In this document: in pieces, positions 36,387 through 45,621 of the stretch
How the letters are laid out: every line of letters starts with the position of its first letter
Position numbering within the stretch: the stretch's first letter is position 1
Notes under the pieces: generated by a model
Told to the model about the DNA's origin: nothing
Databases searched by the model: none
What the model saw: the letters and a program-made list of their open reading frames with translations, nothing else
Made by a program: the position numbers and the translations under genes
From: Rhodococcus aetherivorans
Lineage (GTDB): Bacteria > Actinomycetota > Actinomycetes > Mycobacteriales > Mycobacteriaceae
Reading direction: 5' to 3'
NCBI RefSeq assembly: GCF_011058165.1
Contig: NZ_JAALEG010000001.1
Location: 117,034 to 181,033 of the forward strand
Length of the DNA: 64,000 nt

Positions 36387-37829
36387 TCACCACGGGGCCG
36401 GGCGGTAGTCCTTGAGGAAGCAGCCGTACAGGTCCACCCCGGCCTCGCCCTGCACGATCGGGTCGTACACGCGGGCCGCCCCGTCGACGAGGTCGAGCGG
36501 GGCGTGGAAGCCCTCGTCGGCCAGGCGCAGCTTCGTGTGGTGGGGCCGTTCGTCGGTGATCCAGCCGGTGTCGACGGCGGTCATGAGGATCCCGTCGGCG
36601 CGCAGGTCCTCGGCGCTGGTGCGGGTGAGCATGTTCAGCGCGGCCTTGGCCATGTTGGTGTGCGGGTGCCCGGCGCCCTTGTACCGGCGCCCGCCGAACT
36701 GCCCCTCCATCGCCGAGACGTTCACCACGTACGTGCGGCGGGCCGGGGACGCCGCCAGGGCCGGTCGCAGGCGATTGACCAGGATGAACGGGGCCACGGA
36801 GTTGCACAACTGCACCTCGAGCAGTTCGAGCGGCTCGACCTCGCCGACCGTCTGCACCCAGCTGTTGGTGTGCACCAGGTCGGGCAGCAGGCCGCCGGCG
36901 TCGACCGCGACCCCGGCGGCGATCCGTGCGGGAGTCGCCGACCCGGCGACCAGCGCGAGCGAGGTGAGCGACTCGGCGGTCAGCTCGGACGGCAGCGACC
37001 CGGCCAGCGCGGCCGGATGGGCGTCCGAGGGTTTGCCGAAGGTGAGCACCTCCGGCAACGGACCCGCCGGCAACGGGCCGGACTCGGACTCGGCGAGGGC
37101 GGAGTACGCGCCGGGGGAGCGGCGCACGGTCTGCGCGGCGTTGTTGACGAGGATGTCCAGCGGGCCCTGCGCGGCCACGTCGTCCGCGAGCGCCACGACC
37201 TGGGCGGGGTCGCGCAGGTCGATGCCGACGATCCGCAGCCGGTGCAGCCAGTCGGGGCTGTCGTCCATGGCGGCGAAGCGGCGGATCGCGTCGTTCGGGA
37301 AGCGGGTCGTGATCGTCAGGTGGGCGCCGTCCCGCAGCAGCCGCAACGCGATGTACATGCCGATCTTGGCGCGGCCGCCGGTGAGCAGCGCCCGCCGTCC
37401 CGTCAGATCGGTACGGGCGTCCCGTTTCGCGTGGTTCTCCGCGGCGCAGCGCGGACACAGCTGGTGGTAGAACGCATCGACCCGGGTGTACTTGTCCTTG
37501 CACACGTAGCAGCCCCGCGGCCGGATCAGGGTGCCCGCGCTCGCCCCCGGTGCGTTCGAGCTCAGCGCGATCCCGGCCGTCTCGTCGTCGATGCGGGTGG
37601 GCGATCCGGTCGCCGTCGCCGCGAGCACCTGCCGGTCCGCGGCGACCTTGGCCCGGCGGGTCTCGTTGCGGCGCAACTGCTTGAGCTTTTTGAACATGCT
37701 CCCGACGGCGCGCTGCACCGTCACCGAATCCGGATGGTCGGCGTCGAGCTCGTCCACGAGGGACAGGACGCGGAGGCAGGTGGCGAGGTCGGCCGGGTCG
37801 ATGCCCGACGCGTCGGTGTGCGAAGTCAT
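36387..37829 (-). CDS. SDR oxidoreductase with N-terminal zinc-ribbon
   Basis: Protein of 480 residues. An N-terminal helical region (1-90, with MFKKLKQLRRNETRRAKV) is followed by a cysteine pair arrangement, CYVCKDKYTRVDAFYHQLCPRC, at about 105-126 that would bind zinc. From about 140 comes an SDR fold: TGGRAKIGMYIALRLL, DILVNNAAQ, a serine region YVVNVSAMEGQFGG, and KGAGHPHTNMAKAALNML, where the usual YxxxK is replaced by H/TNMAK. The active site is therefore not standard. Substrate unknown. The ATG at 37829 is chosen. Confidence 0.85.
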   Translation of the reverse strand: MTSHTDASGIDPADLATCLRVLSLVDELDADHPDSVTVQRAVGSMFKKLKQLRRNETRRAKVAADRQVLAATATGSPTRIDDETAGIALSSNAPGASAGTLIRPRGCYVCKDKYTRVDAFYHQLCPRCAAENHAKRDARTDLTGRRALLTGGRAKIGMYIALRLLRDGAHLTITTRFPNDAIRRFAAMDDSPDWLHRLRIVGIDLRDPAQVVALADDVAAQGPLDILVNNAAQTVRRSPGAYSALAESESGPLPAGPLPEVLTFGKPSDAHPAALAGSLPSELTAESLTSLALVAGSATPARIAAGVAVDAGGLLPDLVHTNSWVQTVGEVEPLELLEVQLCNSVAPFILVNRLRPALAASPARRTYVVNVSAMEGQFGGRRYKGAGHPHTNMAKAALNMLTRTSAEDLRADGILMTAVDTGWITDERPHHTKLRLADEGFHAPLDLVDGAARVYDPIVQGEAGVDLYGCFLKDYRPAPW

Positions 37830-37975
37830 GGGCCTGTTCGTCGTGTGGTGCGGTACCGACCGATGGTATCCGGCGGTGCGCGCGGGGCCGACCCCGCGGG
37901 ACCTGTGGCCCTGCCCACGGCGCCCGAAACCTGGCAGGCTCGGGCCGGAAGGATCCCCGACCCCAGGAGACGACG

Positions 37976-38200
37976 ATGACCGCACGGCGCCGCCCGAAGT
38001 TCCGCGACCTGTCCCCGTGGCAGCAGACGCTCGTTCTCACGCTCGCCTGCGTGCAGCTCTCGCTCGCGGCGACGGCATGGATCGATCTGGCGCGGCGCCC
38101 GGCGGACAAGGTTGGGGGCAGCAAGGCGAAGTGGGCTGCGATGATCGCCGTGAACTGGATCGGTCCGATCGCGTACTTCCGCCGCGGCCGGATCGGCTGA
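37976..38200 (+). CDS. Small membrane protein, PLDc_N domain
   Basis: Protein of 74 residues with two hydrophobic segments (LVLTLACVQLSLAATAWIDLA and AAMIAVNWIGPIAYF) and the PLDc_N ending GPIAYFRRGR. The domain is named from phospholipase D N-termini but often stands alone. GGAGACGACG precedes the ATG. It ends just before the tRNA-Leu/terminator repeat. Confidence 0.85.
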   Translation: MTARRRPKFRDLSPWQQTLVLTLACVQLSLAATAWIDLARRPADKVGGSKAKWAAMIAVNWIGPIAYFRRGRIG

Positions 38201-38218
38201 ACGGCTCCGGCGCCGCAA

Positions 38219-38259
38219 CGGCGAAGGCCCTGAACCTGATCGGTTCGGGGCCTTCGCCG
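38219..38259. terminator. Terminator of tRNA-Leu copy 1 (also ends PLDc_N gene)
   Basis: 12-bp arms CGGCGAAGGCCC/GGGCCTTCGCCG with inner pairing GAACC/GGTTC around TGATC. It serves the minus-strand tRNA and the plus-strand gene ending at 38200. Confidence 0.8.
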
Positions 38260-38276
38260 TCTGTCTCGACTCGGAG

Positions 38277-38362
38277 TGTCCGAGGGGGGACTTGAACCCC
38301 CACGTCCGTTAATAGGACACTAGCACCTCAAGCTAGCGCGTCTGCCATTCCGCCACTCGGAC
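38277..38362 (-). tRNA. tRNA-Leu (GAG), copy 1
   Basis: 86-base tRNA without encoded CCA. Acceptor stem GTCCGAG/CTCGGAC with discriminator A. Anticodon stem CTAGC/GCTAG encloses loop TTGAGGT, so the anticodon is GAG (codon CUC). The long variable arm (GTCC/GGAC stem) is typical of tRNA-Leu. T-arm GGGGG-TTCAAGT-CCCCC. Confidence 0.95.
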
Positions 38363-38529
38363 ATGCTGATGCTCCCCGCTCCCGCGGGTGCCGTTTCAGC
38401 GTAACCTACCCGGGCGCGCGGTCCCAATCCGCTGGTCAGCGGCCCGCGTCCGGCCGCCCCCGGCGTCCGGGGGAAACGCTCCGGCGGTGCGCGCCGCCGG
38501 GCCCGACGGACGGCCGCGCGGCGCCGCAA

Positions 38530-38570
38530 CGGCGAAGGCCCCGAACCTGATCGGTTCGGGGCCTTCGCCG
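38530..38570 (-). terminator. Terminator of tRNA-Leu copy 2
   Basis: Same hairpin as at 38219. A T-to-C change makes the stem fully paired here (GGCCCCGAACC against GGTTCGGGGCC). Confidence 0.8.
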
Positions 38571-38587
38571 TCTGTCTCAACTCAGAG

Positions 38588-38673
38588 TGTCCGAGGGGGG
38601 ACTTGAACCCCCACGTCCGTTAATAGGACACTAGCACCTCAAGCTAGCGCGTCTGCCATTCCGCCACTCGGAC
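38588..38673 (-). tRNA. tRNA-Leu (GAG), copy 2
   Basis: Identical in sequence to the copy at 38277 over all 86 bases as read by eye. Same anticodon loop TTGAGGT. Lies upstream of copy 1 on the minus strand, 225 bases apart. Confidence 0.95.
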
Positions 38674-38786
38674 CTGCTCCGCTCCCACTTCCGCGGGCGC
38701 TGTGAAAGAGTAACCCACCGCGTCGCGGCGCCCAAATCGCCCCGCCCACCTGCGTGTTTGCCGAGATCGATGGTAGACAGGGGACC

Positions 38787-40148
38787 GTGTCCACAACATC
38801 GAATCCCGCCCAGCCGGCCGGCGGATCCCGCGCCGAGGCCGAAGTCGTCGACCTGGTGTCGCAGCTGATCCGCTTCGACACCTCCAACACCGGAGACCTC
38901 GCCACCACCCGCGGCGAACGGGACTGCGCGATGTGGGTGGCGGCGCGGCTCGAGGAGGTCGGCTACACCACCGAATACGTCGAATCCGGGGCTCCCGGCC
39001 GGGGCAACGTGTTCGCCCGCCTGCCGGGTGCCGACCCGTCCCGGGGCGCACTGCTGCTGCACGGGCACCTCGACGTGGTCCCCGCCGAACCGGCCGACTG
39101 GAGCGTGCACCCCTTCTCCGGCGCCGTCGAGAACGGCTACGTCTGGGGTCGCGGCGCGGTCGACATGAAGGACATGGTCGGGATGATGCTGGCCGTCGCC
39201 CGCCGATTCAAGGCCGAGAACATCGTGCCGCCGCGCGACCTGGTCTTCGCGTTCCTCGCCGACGAGGAGGCCGGCGGCACCTACGGCAGCCACTGGCTCG
39301 TGCGGCACCGCCCCGACCTGTTCGACGGCATCACCGAGGCCGTCGGCGAGGTCGGCGGATTCTCCCTGACCGTGCCGCGCCGGGACGGCGGGGAGCGCCG
39401 CCTCTACCTCGTCGAGACCGCCGAGAAGGGCCTCGGCTGGATGCGGCTGACCGCCAAGGGCCGCGCCGGCCACGGCTCGTTCCTGCACGAGGACAACGCC
39501 GTCACCGCCCTCGCCCTGGCCGTCGCCCGGCTCGGCACCCACACCTTCCCGCTCGTGCTGACCGACTCCGTCGCCGAGTTCCTCGCCGCCGTCGCCGAGG
39601 AGACCGGACTCGACTTCGATCCAGCCTCGCCCGACCTCGACGGCACCCTCGCCAAACTCGGGTCCATCGCCCGCATCGTCGGCGCGACCCTGCGCGACAC
39701 CGCCAACCCCACCATGCTCGACGCCGGGTACAAGGCGAACGTCATTCCCCAGACGGCGCAGGCCGTCGTCGACTGCCGCATCCTGCCGGGCCGGCGCGCC
39801 GAGTTCGAACGCACCGTCGACGAACTGATCGGCCCGGACGTCACCCGCGAGTGGATCACCGACCTCGACTCGTACGAGACCACATTCGACGGCGACCTCG
39901 TCGAGGCGATGAACGCGGCGATCCTCGCCCACGATCCCCTCGGCCGGACCGTGCCCTACATGCTCTCCGGCGGCACCGACGCGAAGGCCTTCGCCAAGCT
40001 CGGCATCCGCTGCTTCGGGTTCGCCCCGCTGCAGTTGCCCCCGGAGCTGGATTTCGCCGCGCTGTTCCACGGGGTGGACGAGCGTGTCCCGGTCGACGCG
40101 CTGCGTTTCGGCACCCGCGTCATGGAACACTTCCTGCTGCACGCCTGA
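38787..40148 (+). CDS. M20-family metallopeptidase (Rv2141c-like)
   Basis: Zinc-dependent amidohydrolase/peptidase of 453 residues (DapE/ArgE/CPG2 group). Metal ligands are seen in [13 protein letters not shown] (His), [11 protein letters not shown] (Asp) and [12 protein letters not shown] (Glu pair). The dimerisation domain is at about 205-330. Substrate unknown. The GTG at 38787 is 8 bases after TAGACA (38773-38778), a leaderless arrangement, although AGGGGA could also serve as ribosome site. The PEBP gene follows after 29 bases, as Rv2141c-Rv2140c. Confidence 0.93.
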   Translation: MSTTSNPAQPAGGSRAEAEVVDLVSQLIRFDTSNTGDLATTRGERDCAMWVAARLEEVGYTTEYVESGAPGRGNVFARLPGADPSRGALLLHGHLDVVPAEPADWSVHPFSGAVENGYVWGRGAVDMKDMVGMMLAVARRFKAENIVPPRDLVFAFLADEEAGGTYGSHWLVRHRPDLFDGITEAVGEVGGFSLTVPRRDGGERRLYLVETAEKGLGWMRLTAKGRAGHGSFLHEDNAVTALALAVARLGTHTFPLVLTDSVAEFLAAVAEETGLDFDPASPDLDGTLAKLGSIARIVGATLRDTANPTMLDAGYKANVIPQTAQAVVDCRILPGRRAEFERTVDELIGPDVTREWITDLDSYETTFDGDLVEAMNAAILAHDPLGRTVPYMLSGGTDAKAFAKLGIRCFGFAPLQLPPELDFAALFHGVDERVPVDALRFGTRVMEHFLLHA

Positions 40149-40177
40149 GCACACCAGCACCCAGAGAAAGGACCGGT

Positions 40178-40711
40178 ATGGCCCACGACCCGTACGCGCC
40201 GCTGCCCGACCTGCCCACGTTCGAGCTCACCAGCGAGGACATCACCGACGGTCGGCCGCTGAAGCCGGCACAGGCCAGCGGGATCTTCGGGGTTCCCGGC
40301 GGGCAGGACATCTCCCCGCAGCTGTCGTGGTCGGGCTTTCCCCCCGAGACCAAGAGCTTCGTCGTCACCGTGTTCGACCCCGACGCGCCGACCGCGTCCG
40401 GGTTCTGGCACTGGGCGGTGGCGAACATCCCGGCCTCGGTGACGTCGCTGCCCGCCGGCGCCGGCGACGACACCGGCTCCGGCCTGCCCGAGGGCGCGGT
40501 CACCCTGAAGAACGACGGCGGCCTGCACCGCTTCCTCGGCGCGGCCCCGCCGGCCGGGCACGGCCCGCACCGCTACATCGTGGCCGTGCACGCCCTCGAC
40601 GTGGACAAGCTCGACGGGGTGGGCACCGGCTCGACGCCCGCGTTCCTCGGCTTCAACGTGTTCTCGCACGCGATCGCGCGCGCGACGCTGCACGGCACGT
40701 TCGAGCAGTAG
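40178..40711 (+). CDS. YbhB/YbcL-type PEBP family protein (Rv2140c-like)
   Basis: Protein of 177 residues of the phosphatidylethanolamine-binding family. Signature segments: [37 protein letters not shown] (ligand pocket with DPDAP and the WHW end) and [14 protein letters not shown]. No signal peptide. AGAAAGGA precedes the ATG. Biochemical role unknown. A 38-bp palindromic terminator follows. Confidence 0.93.
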   Translation: MAHDPYAPLPDLPTFELTSEDITDGRPLKPAQASGIFGVPGGQDISPQLSWSGFPPETKSFVVTVFDPDAPTASGFWHWAVANIPASVTSLPAGAGDDTGSGLPEGAVTLKNDGGLHRFLGAAPPAGHGPHRYIVAVHALDVDKLDGVGTGSTPAFLGFNVFSHAIARATLHGTFEQ

Positions 40712-40744
40712 ACCGCGTTCCGCGGATCGCCTCCGCACCGGAAT

Positions 40745-40782
40745 CGGACAGGCACACCCGTCCGGACGGGTGTGCCTGTCCG
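40745..40782. terminator. 38-bp perfect palindrome, bidirectional terminator
   Basis: Two 19-base arms meeting with no spacer: CGGACAGGCACACCCGTCC and its exact complement. It lies between the convergent PEBP and pyrD genes, 34 bases after the first stop and 40 before the second. Confidence 0.8.
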
Positions 40783-40821
40783 GACGGGCGTGTCCCGGCC
40801 CGCCGAGCCGGGCTCGGCGGA

Positions 40822-41892
40822 TCAGACGCGGGCGTCCGCGCCGACCGCCTCGGCGACCGAACCGAAGCCCGCGGCCCGCACCTTGCGGGCGAGGCCCTTG
40901 TGGATGCGGCGCGCCCAGAACGGGCCGCCGTAGATGAAACCGGTGTAGCCCTGCACCAGCGACGCGCCGGCGAGGATCCGCTCCCACGCCTGCTCGGCGG
41001 TCTCGACGCCGCCGACCGAAATCAGCACCAGCCGGTCACCGACCCGCGCGTGCAGCCGGCGCAGCACCTCGAGCGAGCGCTCCGCGACCGGCGGACCGGA
41101 CAGGCCGCCGGCGCCGATCTCCGCGATCCGGGCCGGGTCGGTGCGCAGCCCGTCCCGCCGGATGGTGGTGTTGGTGGCGACGATGCCCGCCAGCCCGAGC
41201 TCGACGGCGAGGTCGGCCACCGCGTCGATGTCGTCGTCGGACAGGTCGGGGGCGATCTTCACCAGGACCGGCACGTGCACGGTGTCCAGCACCGCCGCGA
41301 GCAGCGGCCGCAGCGACTCGACCGCCTGCAGGTCCCGCAGCCCGGGCGTGTTGGGGGAGGAGACGTTGACGACGAGGAAGTCGGCGAGCGGGCCGAGCAG
41401 CCGCGCGCTGGCGGTGTAGTCGTCGGCAGCGTCCCCGGGCGCGACGATCTTGGTCTTGCCGATGTTCGCGCCGATGGGGACCGTGTGCACGCGGGTGCGC
41501 AGGCGGTTCGCGGCCTCCCCGGCCCCGTGGTTGTTGAAGCCCATCCGGTTGATCAGCGCCCGGTCCGCGGGCAGGCGGAACAGCCGGGGCGCCGGGTTGC
41601 CGGGCTGCGCCTGGGCGGTGACGGTGCCGATCTCGGCGAACCCGAAGCCGAGGGGGCCCCAGGCGTTCACCCCGGCGGCGTCCTTGTCGAAGCCGGCCGC
41701 GAGGCCGAGCGGGGCCGGGAACGTCACCCCGAACACCGTGTTGCGCAGCACCGGATCGTCGACGACGAGGACCTTCGCGATCAGCGCCCGCAGCGGCGGG
41801 ACCCGGGTCGCGAGCCGCATCGCCGTGAACGCGATGTGGTGGATCCGCTCCGGCGGCAGCAGGAACAGCAGTCGAAGGAACAAGCGATACAC
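40822..41892 (-). CDS. pyrD: Dihydroorotate dehydrogenase (quinone), class 2
   Basis: FMN enzyme of 356 residues oxidising dihydroorotate to orotate with quinone in pyrimidine synthesis. The N-terminal amphipathic region ([21 protein letters not shown]) anchors it to the membrane and marks class 2. Other blocks are [19 protein letters not shown], the catalytic serine in [12 protein letters not shown], and [12 protein letters not shown]. The GTG at 41892 follows GGGAG. A short 7-bp hairpin (41910-41926) lies just upstream. It is the last gene of a likely lipoprotein-DUF5703-pyrD transcript. Confidence 0.96.
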   Translation of the reverse strand: MYRLFLRLLFLLPPERIHHIAFTAMRLATRVPPLRALIAKVLVVDDPVLRNTVFGVTFPAPLGLAAGFDKDAAGVNAWGPLGFGFAEIGTVTAQAQPGNPAPRLFRLPADRALINRMGFNNHGAGEAANRLRTRVHTVPIGANIGKTKIVAPGDAADDYTASARLLGPLADFLVVNVSSPNTPGLRDLQAVESLRPLLAAVLDTVHVPVLVKIAPDLSDDDIDAVADLAVELGLAGIVATNTTIRRDGLRTDPARIAEIGAGGLSGPPVAERSLEVLRRLHARVGDRLVLISVGGVETAEQAWERILAGASLVQGYTGFIYGGPFWARRIHKGLARKVRAAGFGSVAEAVGADARV

Positions 41893-41933
41893 GTAACACT
41901 CCCTGCAGGCCCGGGCGGTGCCCGGGGTCGGCG

Positions 41934-42194
41934 TCAACGAACGGTGGGTTCGGGAACGTGGTGGCCGGTCTTGCGGCGGCGCAGCAGCACCCGGCGGCTG
42001 CCGTCGGGATACAGCCGCACCCGCGTCAGCTCCCAGCCGTGGAACTCGGCCTGGATGGCGAGCCGCAGCGACGCGCTGACCCGGGACACGTCGCGCGGCA
42101 GCCGCAGCGGCACGTACTCGTACTCGTCGTTGCTGGTGTCCCAGCCCACCGGCAGCCGGGTCCACCGGCCGCCCACCTCGCGTGCCCCTGCCAT
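41934..42194 (-). CDS. DUF5703 small protein (Rv2137c-like)
   Basis: Protein of 86 residues. [47 protein letters not shown] and the basic RRVLLRRRK follow the family pattern. Soluble, function unknown. Its ATG overlaps the stop of the lipoprotein gene by one base (TGATG), so it is coupled to it. Confidence 0.83.
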   Translation of the reverse strand: MAGAREVGGRWTRLPVGWDTSNDEYEYVPLRLPRDVSRVSASLRLAIQAEFHGWELTRVRLYPDGSRRVLLRRRKTGHHVPEPTVR

Positions 42195-43204
42195 CACACA
42201 CCCCCGATCGGGATCCGCTGCAGTCCGTCCCCGGTCGCGGACCCGATCACCAGGACCGCGTCGGTGGCGTCGACCGCCACCGAGTTCGGTTGCCGCACCG
42301 TCGCGTACCGGCCCCGCTCCTGCGGAATCCCGGTCGACAGATCGTAGCCGATGACCTCGTTGCTGCCGGTCGAGGTGACCCACACGAGATCGTTCGCGGT
42401 GTCGTAGGCGACGCCGTACGGGGCGTTCGGCACCGGGTAACGCTGGCGCAGCACCAGCGGGTCGAGGGTGTACACGTGCAGTTCCCCGCCGCGGGTGTCG
42501 GTCACCAGCACCCGGCCGAACGGATCGGTGGTCAGCTGCGTGGCGCCCTCCCCGGCGCGCAACGCCAGCCCCAGATCACCGTCGGCGACGTCGACCTCGG
42601 TCAGCGAGGTCTGGCGACGGTCCAGGGCGGCGAGCGACGTGCCCACGGCGGCGAGCGCGTCGACCGAGGCCAGGCCGGGGACGGTCTGCGTCGCACCCGA
42701 CGCCGGGTCGACGACGTGGGTGACACCGTCGGCGGTGCCCACGGCGAGGCGGCCGTCCGCCAGCACGGCCGCGGCGCGGGCGTCGCCGTCGACCGGCACC
42801 TCGGCGACGGTGCCCGCCCGCACATCCACCCGCGCGACGACTCCGGGACCGGGGGCCAGGACCTCGCCGTCGGCCCCGGGAACCACGGTCACCGCCGCGG
42901 CCGGCAGCGCGACCTCGCGGGGCGTCGCGGCCGGATCGGCGGCCCCGAGCAGCAGCAGCCGCGACCCGTCGTCGGTGAGCGCGGCGACCGTACTCGTGCC
43001 AGGATCGACGGTGAGGGCGTCGACGGCACGGCCCAGCGCCTGCACCGTTCCCGCCGGCGGGACGGCCGGCGCCGGAGCCACGGCCGGCGTGGCCGCGTCG
43101 ATGGTGGGCAAGTTGTCGCCGCTGTTCGAGGAGGAACACCCGGTGACCAGCGCCAACGCGAACCCCACCGCCGCGGCGGCGCCACGTGCTGCCGGTCTGC
43201 CCAT
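42194..43204 (-). CDS. Beta-propeller lipoprotein (LppL-like)
   Basis: Secreted lipoprotein of 336 residues. Signal peptide with lipobox LVTGC (Cys at about 24), then a Pro/Ala linker and a repeated beta-propeller of YncE type, seen as recurring blocks such as [34 protein letters not shown] and [18 protein letters not shown]. The ATG at 43204 gives a proper signal peptide; the open frame further upstream does not. Position matches lppL (Rv2138) next to DUF5703 and pyrD. Confidence 0.88.
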   Translation of the reverse strand: MGRPAARGAAAAVGFALALVTGCSSSNSGDNLPTIDAATPAVAPAPAVPPAGTVQALGRAVDALTVDPGTSTVAALTDDGSRLLLLGAADPAATPREVALPAAAVTVVPGADGEVLAPGPGVVARVDVRAGTVAEVPVDGDARAAAVLADGRLAVGTADGVTHVVDPASGATQTVPGLASVDALAAVGTSLAALDRRQTSLTEVDVADGDLGLALRAGEGATQLTTDPFGRVLVTDTRGGELHVYTLDPLVLRQRYPVPNAPYGVAYDTANDLVWVTSTGSNEVIGYDLSTGIPQERGRYATVRQPNSVAVDATDAVLVIGSATGDGLQRIPIGGV

Positions 43205-43342
43205 CGTCTCGCTCCTCGTACTCGTCCACGGTCGGTCCGGGGCGGCACCGTCGCCGGCCCCGCACCCGACCCCCAGTGTTCCTGATCGCCGCGGCGCCGC
43301 CGCAGGCGCCTCGCCCGCCCTCCACCCCGCGAGGAGACCGAT

Positions 43343-43690
43343 GTGACCTGGCCCACCGGCTCGGCCGACGTGCCCGCCGACGGCTTCGCCGTCGAATACG
43401 TCAGCCCGGGCGTCCACGCGCACGGGTTCGGTCGCACCGACGAGGGACAGCCGTTCTCGTTCCGGGTGCGCCGCAAGACGCTGCGGGTGGAGGTGTACCG
43501 GCCCGCGGGCCGTGTCGCCGTCCCCACCGCGGCGGACGTGATCGCCCGGGCCCGGGCGTCGGTCGCGGAGATCGACCTCGCCGACGAACGCAGCGTGGTG
43601 GCGGCGGTGCGGGACACCGTCGCGCGCGCCCGGCCGTGCCGGTCACCGACGCTGCTCGACCGCGTGCTCGGGCTGCTGCCGGGCCGCTGA
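43343..43690 (+). CDS. Hypothetical protein, convergent with hmuV
   Basis: Protein of 115 residues, not recognised. The N-terminal half is beta-rich (HAHGFGRTDEGQPFSFRVRRKTLRVEVYRP), the rest helical (ADVIARARASVAEIDLADERSVVAAVRDTVA). GAGGAGACCGAT precedes the GTG at 43343. Codon use fits the window. Its last 48 bases overlap the 3' end of hmuV in the opposite direction. Confidence 0.65.
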   Translation: MTWPTGSADVPADGFAVEYVSPGVHAHGFGRTDEGQPFSFRVRRKTLRVEVYRPAGRVAVPTAADVIARARASVAEIDLADERSVVAAVRDTVARARPCRSPTLLDRVLGLLPGR

Positions 43691-44545
43691 CCCCGCCGCA
43701 CCCGCCTCGCGGTGCCGCGGCGGCCGGTGCGGCAGCACCAGCGGTGCGCCGGTCTCGGGATGGGCGTGGACCCGCACCGGGTAGTCGTACACGCGGGTGA
43801 GCAGCTCGCCGGTCAGCACCTGCGCGGGCGGGCCGTCGGCGGCGACGCGGCCCCGTTCGAGCACGCAGATCCGGTCGGCGTACGCCGCGGCCAGGTCCAG
43901 GTCGTGCAGCACCACCACGACGGCGGTGCCCGCGTCGGCGCGGGCCCGCACCACCTGCATCACCGTCTCCTGATGGCCCAGATCGAGCGCGGCGGTGGGC
44001 TCGTCGAGCAGCAGCGTCTCGGTGTCCTGGGCCAGTACCCGCGCCAGCGCCACCCGGGCCCGTTCGCCGCCGGAGAGCGCGGGGAACGGCCGGTGCGCCA
44101 GGTGCGTGACGTCGGCCTCGGTCAGCGCGGCTGCCACCAGGGCGTCGTCGTCCCGGCTGCGCCCGGTGCGCGCCCACGCCGCGCGACCCATCCGCACCAC
44201 CTCCAGCGCGGTGAACGCGAAGCCGACGGCGTGCTGCTGCGGCAGCACCGCCCGTCGACGTGCCAGGGCGGCGGCCGAGAACTCCTCCAGCGGGCGGTCG
44301 CCGACCGCCACGCGGCCCGCGGCGACGGGATGGTCGCCGGCGAGCGCGGCCAGCAGGGTGGACTTGCCGGCGCCGTTGGGGCCGACGAGCGCGAGCACCT
44401 CCCCGACCCGCACCTCGAGGTCGACGCCGTCGAGGACGACGCGGTCCCCGCGGCGGACCCGCACCCCGGCGGCGCGCAGCGTCACCGCGCCGCGGCCGGC
44501 ACGGGCCGGTACATGCCGGTCCGGCCACGGCAGGCGCGGGCTCAC
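43643..44545 (-). CDS. hmuV: HmuV, heme ABC transporter ATPase
   Basis: ATPase of 300 residues for the heme importer. Walker A LVGPNGAGKSTLLAALAG, Q-loop LPQQHAVGFAFTALEVV, signature LSGGERARVALARVLAQ, Walker B LLLDEPTAALDLGHQ, H-loop VVLHDLDLAAAYAD. The FecE/HmuV-type sequence and the neighbouring hmuTU and hmuO fix the substrate as heme or a heme-like iron complex. The GTG at 44545 overlaps the hmuU stop (GTGA). Confidence 0.95.
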   Translation of the reverse strand: MSPRLPWPDRHVPARAGRGAVTLRAAGVRVRRGDRVVLDGVDLEVRVGEVLALVGPNGAGKSTLLAALAGDHPVAAGRVAVGDRPLEEFSAAALARRRAVLPQQHAVGFAFTALEVVRMGRAAWARTGRSRDDDALVAAALTEADVTHLAHRPFPALSGGERARVALARVLAQDTETLLLDEPTAALDLGHQETVMQVVRARADAGTAVVVVLHDLDLAAAYADRICVLERGRVAADGPPAQVLTGELLTRVYDYPVRVHAHPETGAPLVLPHRPPRHREAGAAGSAARQQPEHAVEQRR

Positions 44546-45621
44546 GCCCAGCCTCCCTGGCGCGCCCGGGTGCGGCGCAGCATCCAGAAGAACACCGGGC
44601 CGCCGACCAGCGAGGTCAGCATGCCCAGCGGCAGGTCCGCGTTCTCCACCAGGGTGCGGGCGCCGAGGTCCGCGGCCAGCAGCACCACCGCGCCGCACAG
44701 CGCGGCGGCGGGGATCAGCACGCGGTGCGCGGGCCCGAGCGCGATCCGCATCAGGTGCGGCACCACAAGGCCGACGAACAGGATGATGCCGGTGAACGCG
44801 ACCCCGGAGCACACCAGCACGGCGACGATCACGATGGCGGCCTGCCGCACCCGTTCGACGTCGACACCGAGATGCCGCGCGACGTGCTCGCCGAGGGCGA
44901 GCAGGTCCAGCTTCGGGGCGAGCACGACGGCCGCCGCGATCCCGCCCAGCGCCAGCGGCGCGACCACCGCCACGACGTCCCACGTGGCCCCGCCCAGGCT
45001 GCCGAGCTGCCAGAAGACGATCTGGTCGCGGGCGGCGGGGGTGGCGACGAAGGTGAACAGGGCGATCAGGCCGCCGGCGAACGCGTTGACCGCCACGCCG
45101 GTGAGGATGACCGTCACCACCTCGGTGCGGCCCTCGGAACGCGAGAGCACGTACACCAGGCTCGTGGTCAGCAGACCGGTGGCGAACGCGGCGCCGGCCA
45201 GGGCCCATCCGGCGGTGAACGCGCCGCCGAGCACGATCGCGGCGCACGCGCCGACGGCGGCGCCCGCGGACACGCCGATCACGCCGGGCTCGGCCAGCGG
45301 GTTGGCGAACACCCCCTGCAACAGGGCCCCCGCGCAGCCCAGCGACGCGCCGACCAGGACGGCCAGCACCACCCGCGGGAACCGCACCTCCCACAGCGTG
45401 ACCTCCCCGGCCGGGTGGGCGGGCAGCGGCCCCAGGTCGAGCCCGGCGCGGTGCAGCACGCTGCCGATCACCTCGGCCGGCGACGTGGGCACCTGCCCGA
45501 GGCACGCCGAGAGCACCGCCAGCACCAGCAGCGCGACCGTCAGGCCCGCGACCACCGCGGCGGTCCGGCCGCGGTGCGCGGCGGGCAGCCGGGCGGGCGC
45601 GGCGGTGTCGACGGCGCTCAT
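44542..45621 (-). CDS. hmuU: HmuU, heme ABC transporter permease
   Basis: FecCD-family permease of 359 residues with nine to ten helices. Marker blocks: FPRVVLAVLVGASLGCAGALLQGVFANPLAEPGVIGVSAGA, VFWQLGSLGGATW, and IILFVGLVVPHLMRIALGPAHRVLIPAAAL near the coupling helix. A cytoplasmic N-terminus of about 20 residues precedes the first helix. The ATG overlaps the hmuT stop (ATGA). It forms the channel for heme import. Confidence 0.95.
   Translation of the reverse strand: MSAVDTAAPARLPAAHRGRTAAVVAGLTVALLVLAVLSACLGQVPTSPAEVIGSVLHRAGLDLGPLPAHPAGEVTLWEVRFPRVVLAVLVGASLGCAGALLQGVFANPLAEPGVIGVSAGAAVGACAAIVLGGAFTAGWALAGAAFATGLLTTSLVYVLSRSEGRTEVVTVILTGVAVNAFAGGLIALFTFVATPAARDQIVFWQLGSLGGATWDVVAVVAPLALGGIAAAVVLAPKLDLLALGEHVARHLGVDVERVRQAAIVIVAVLVCSGVAFTGIILFVGLVVPHLMRIALGPAHRVLIPAAALCGAVVLLAADLGARTLVENADLPLGMLTSLVGGPVFFWMLRRTRARQGGWA

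Larger units (their letters stand above)
38208..38362. repeat. Direct repeat copy 1: terminator plus tRNA-Leu
   Basis: A 155-base unit holding a terminator hairpin and a complete tRNA-Leu gene. It recurs 311 bases further on with three differences in the terminator part and none seen in the tRNA. Upstream flanks are only loosely similar, so the duplicated block is the tRNA with its terminator. Confidence 0.85.
38519..38673. repeat. Direct repeat copy 2: terminator plus tRNA-Leu
   Basis: Second copy of the 155-base unit, offset exactly 311 bases from copy 1. Confidence 0.85.
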
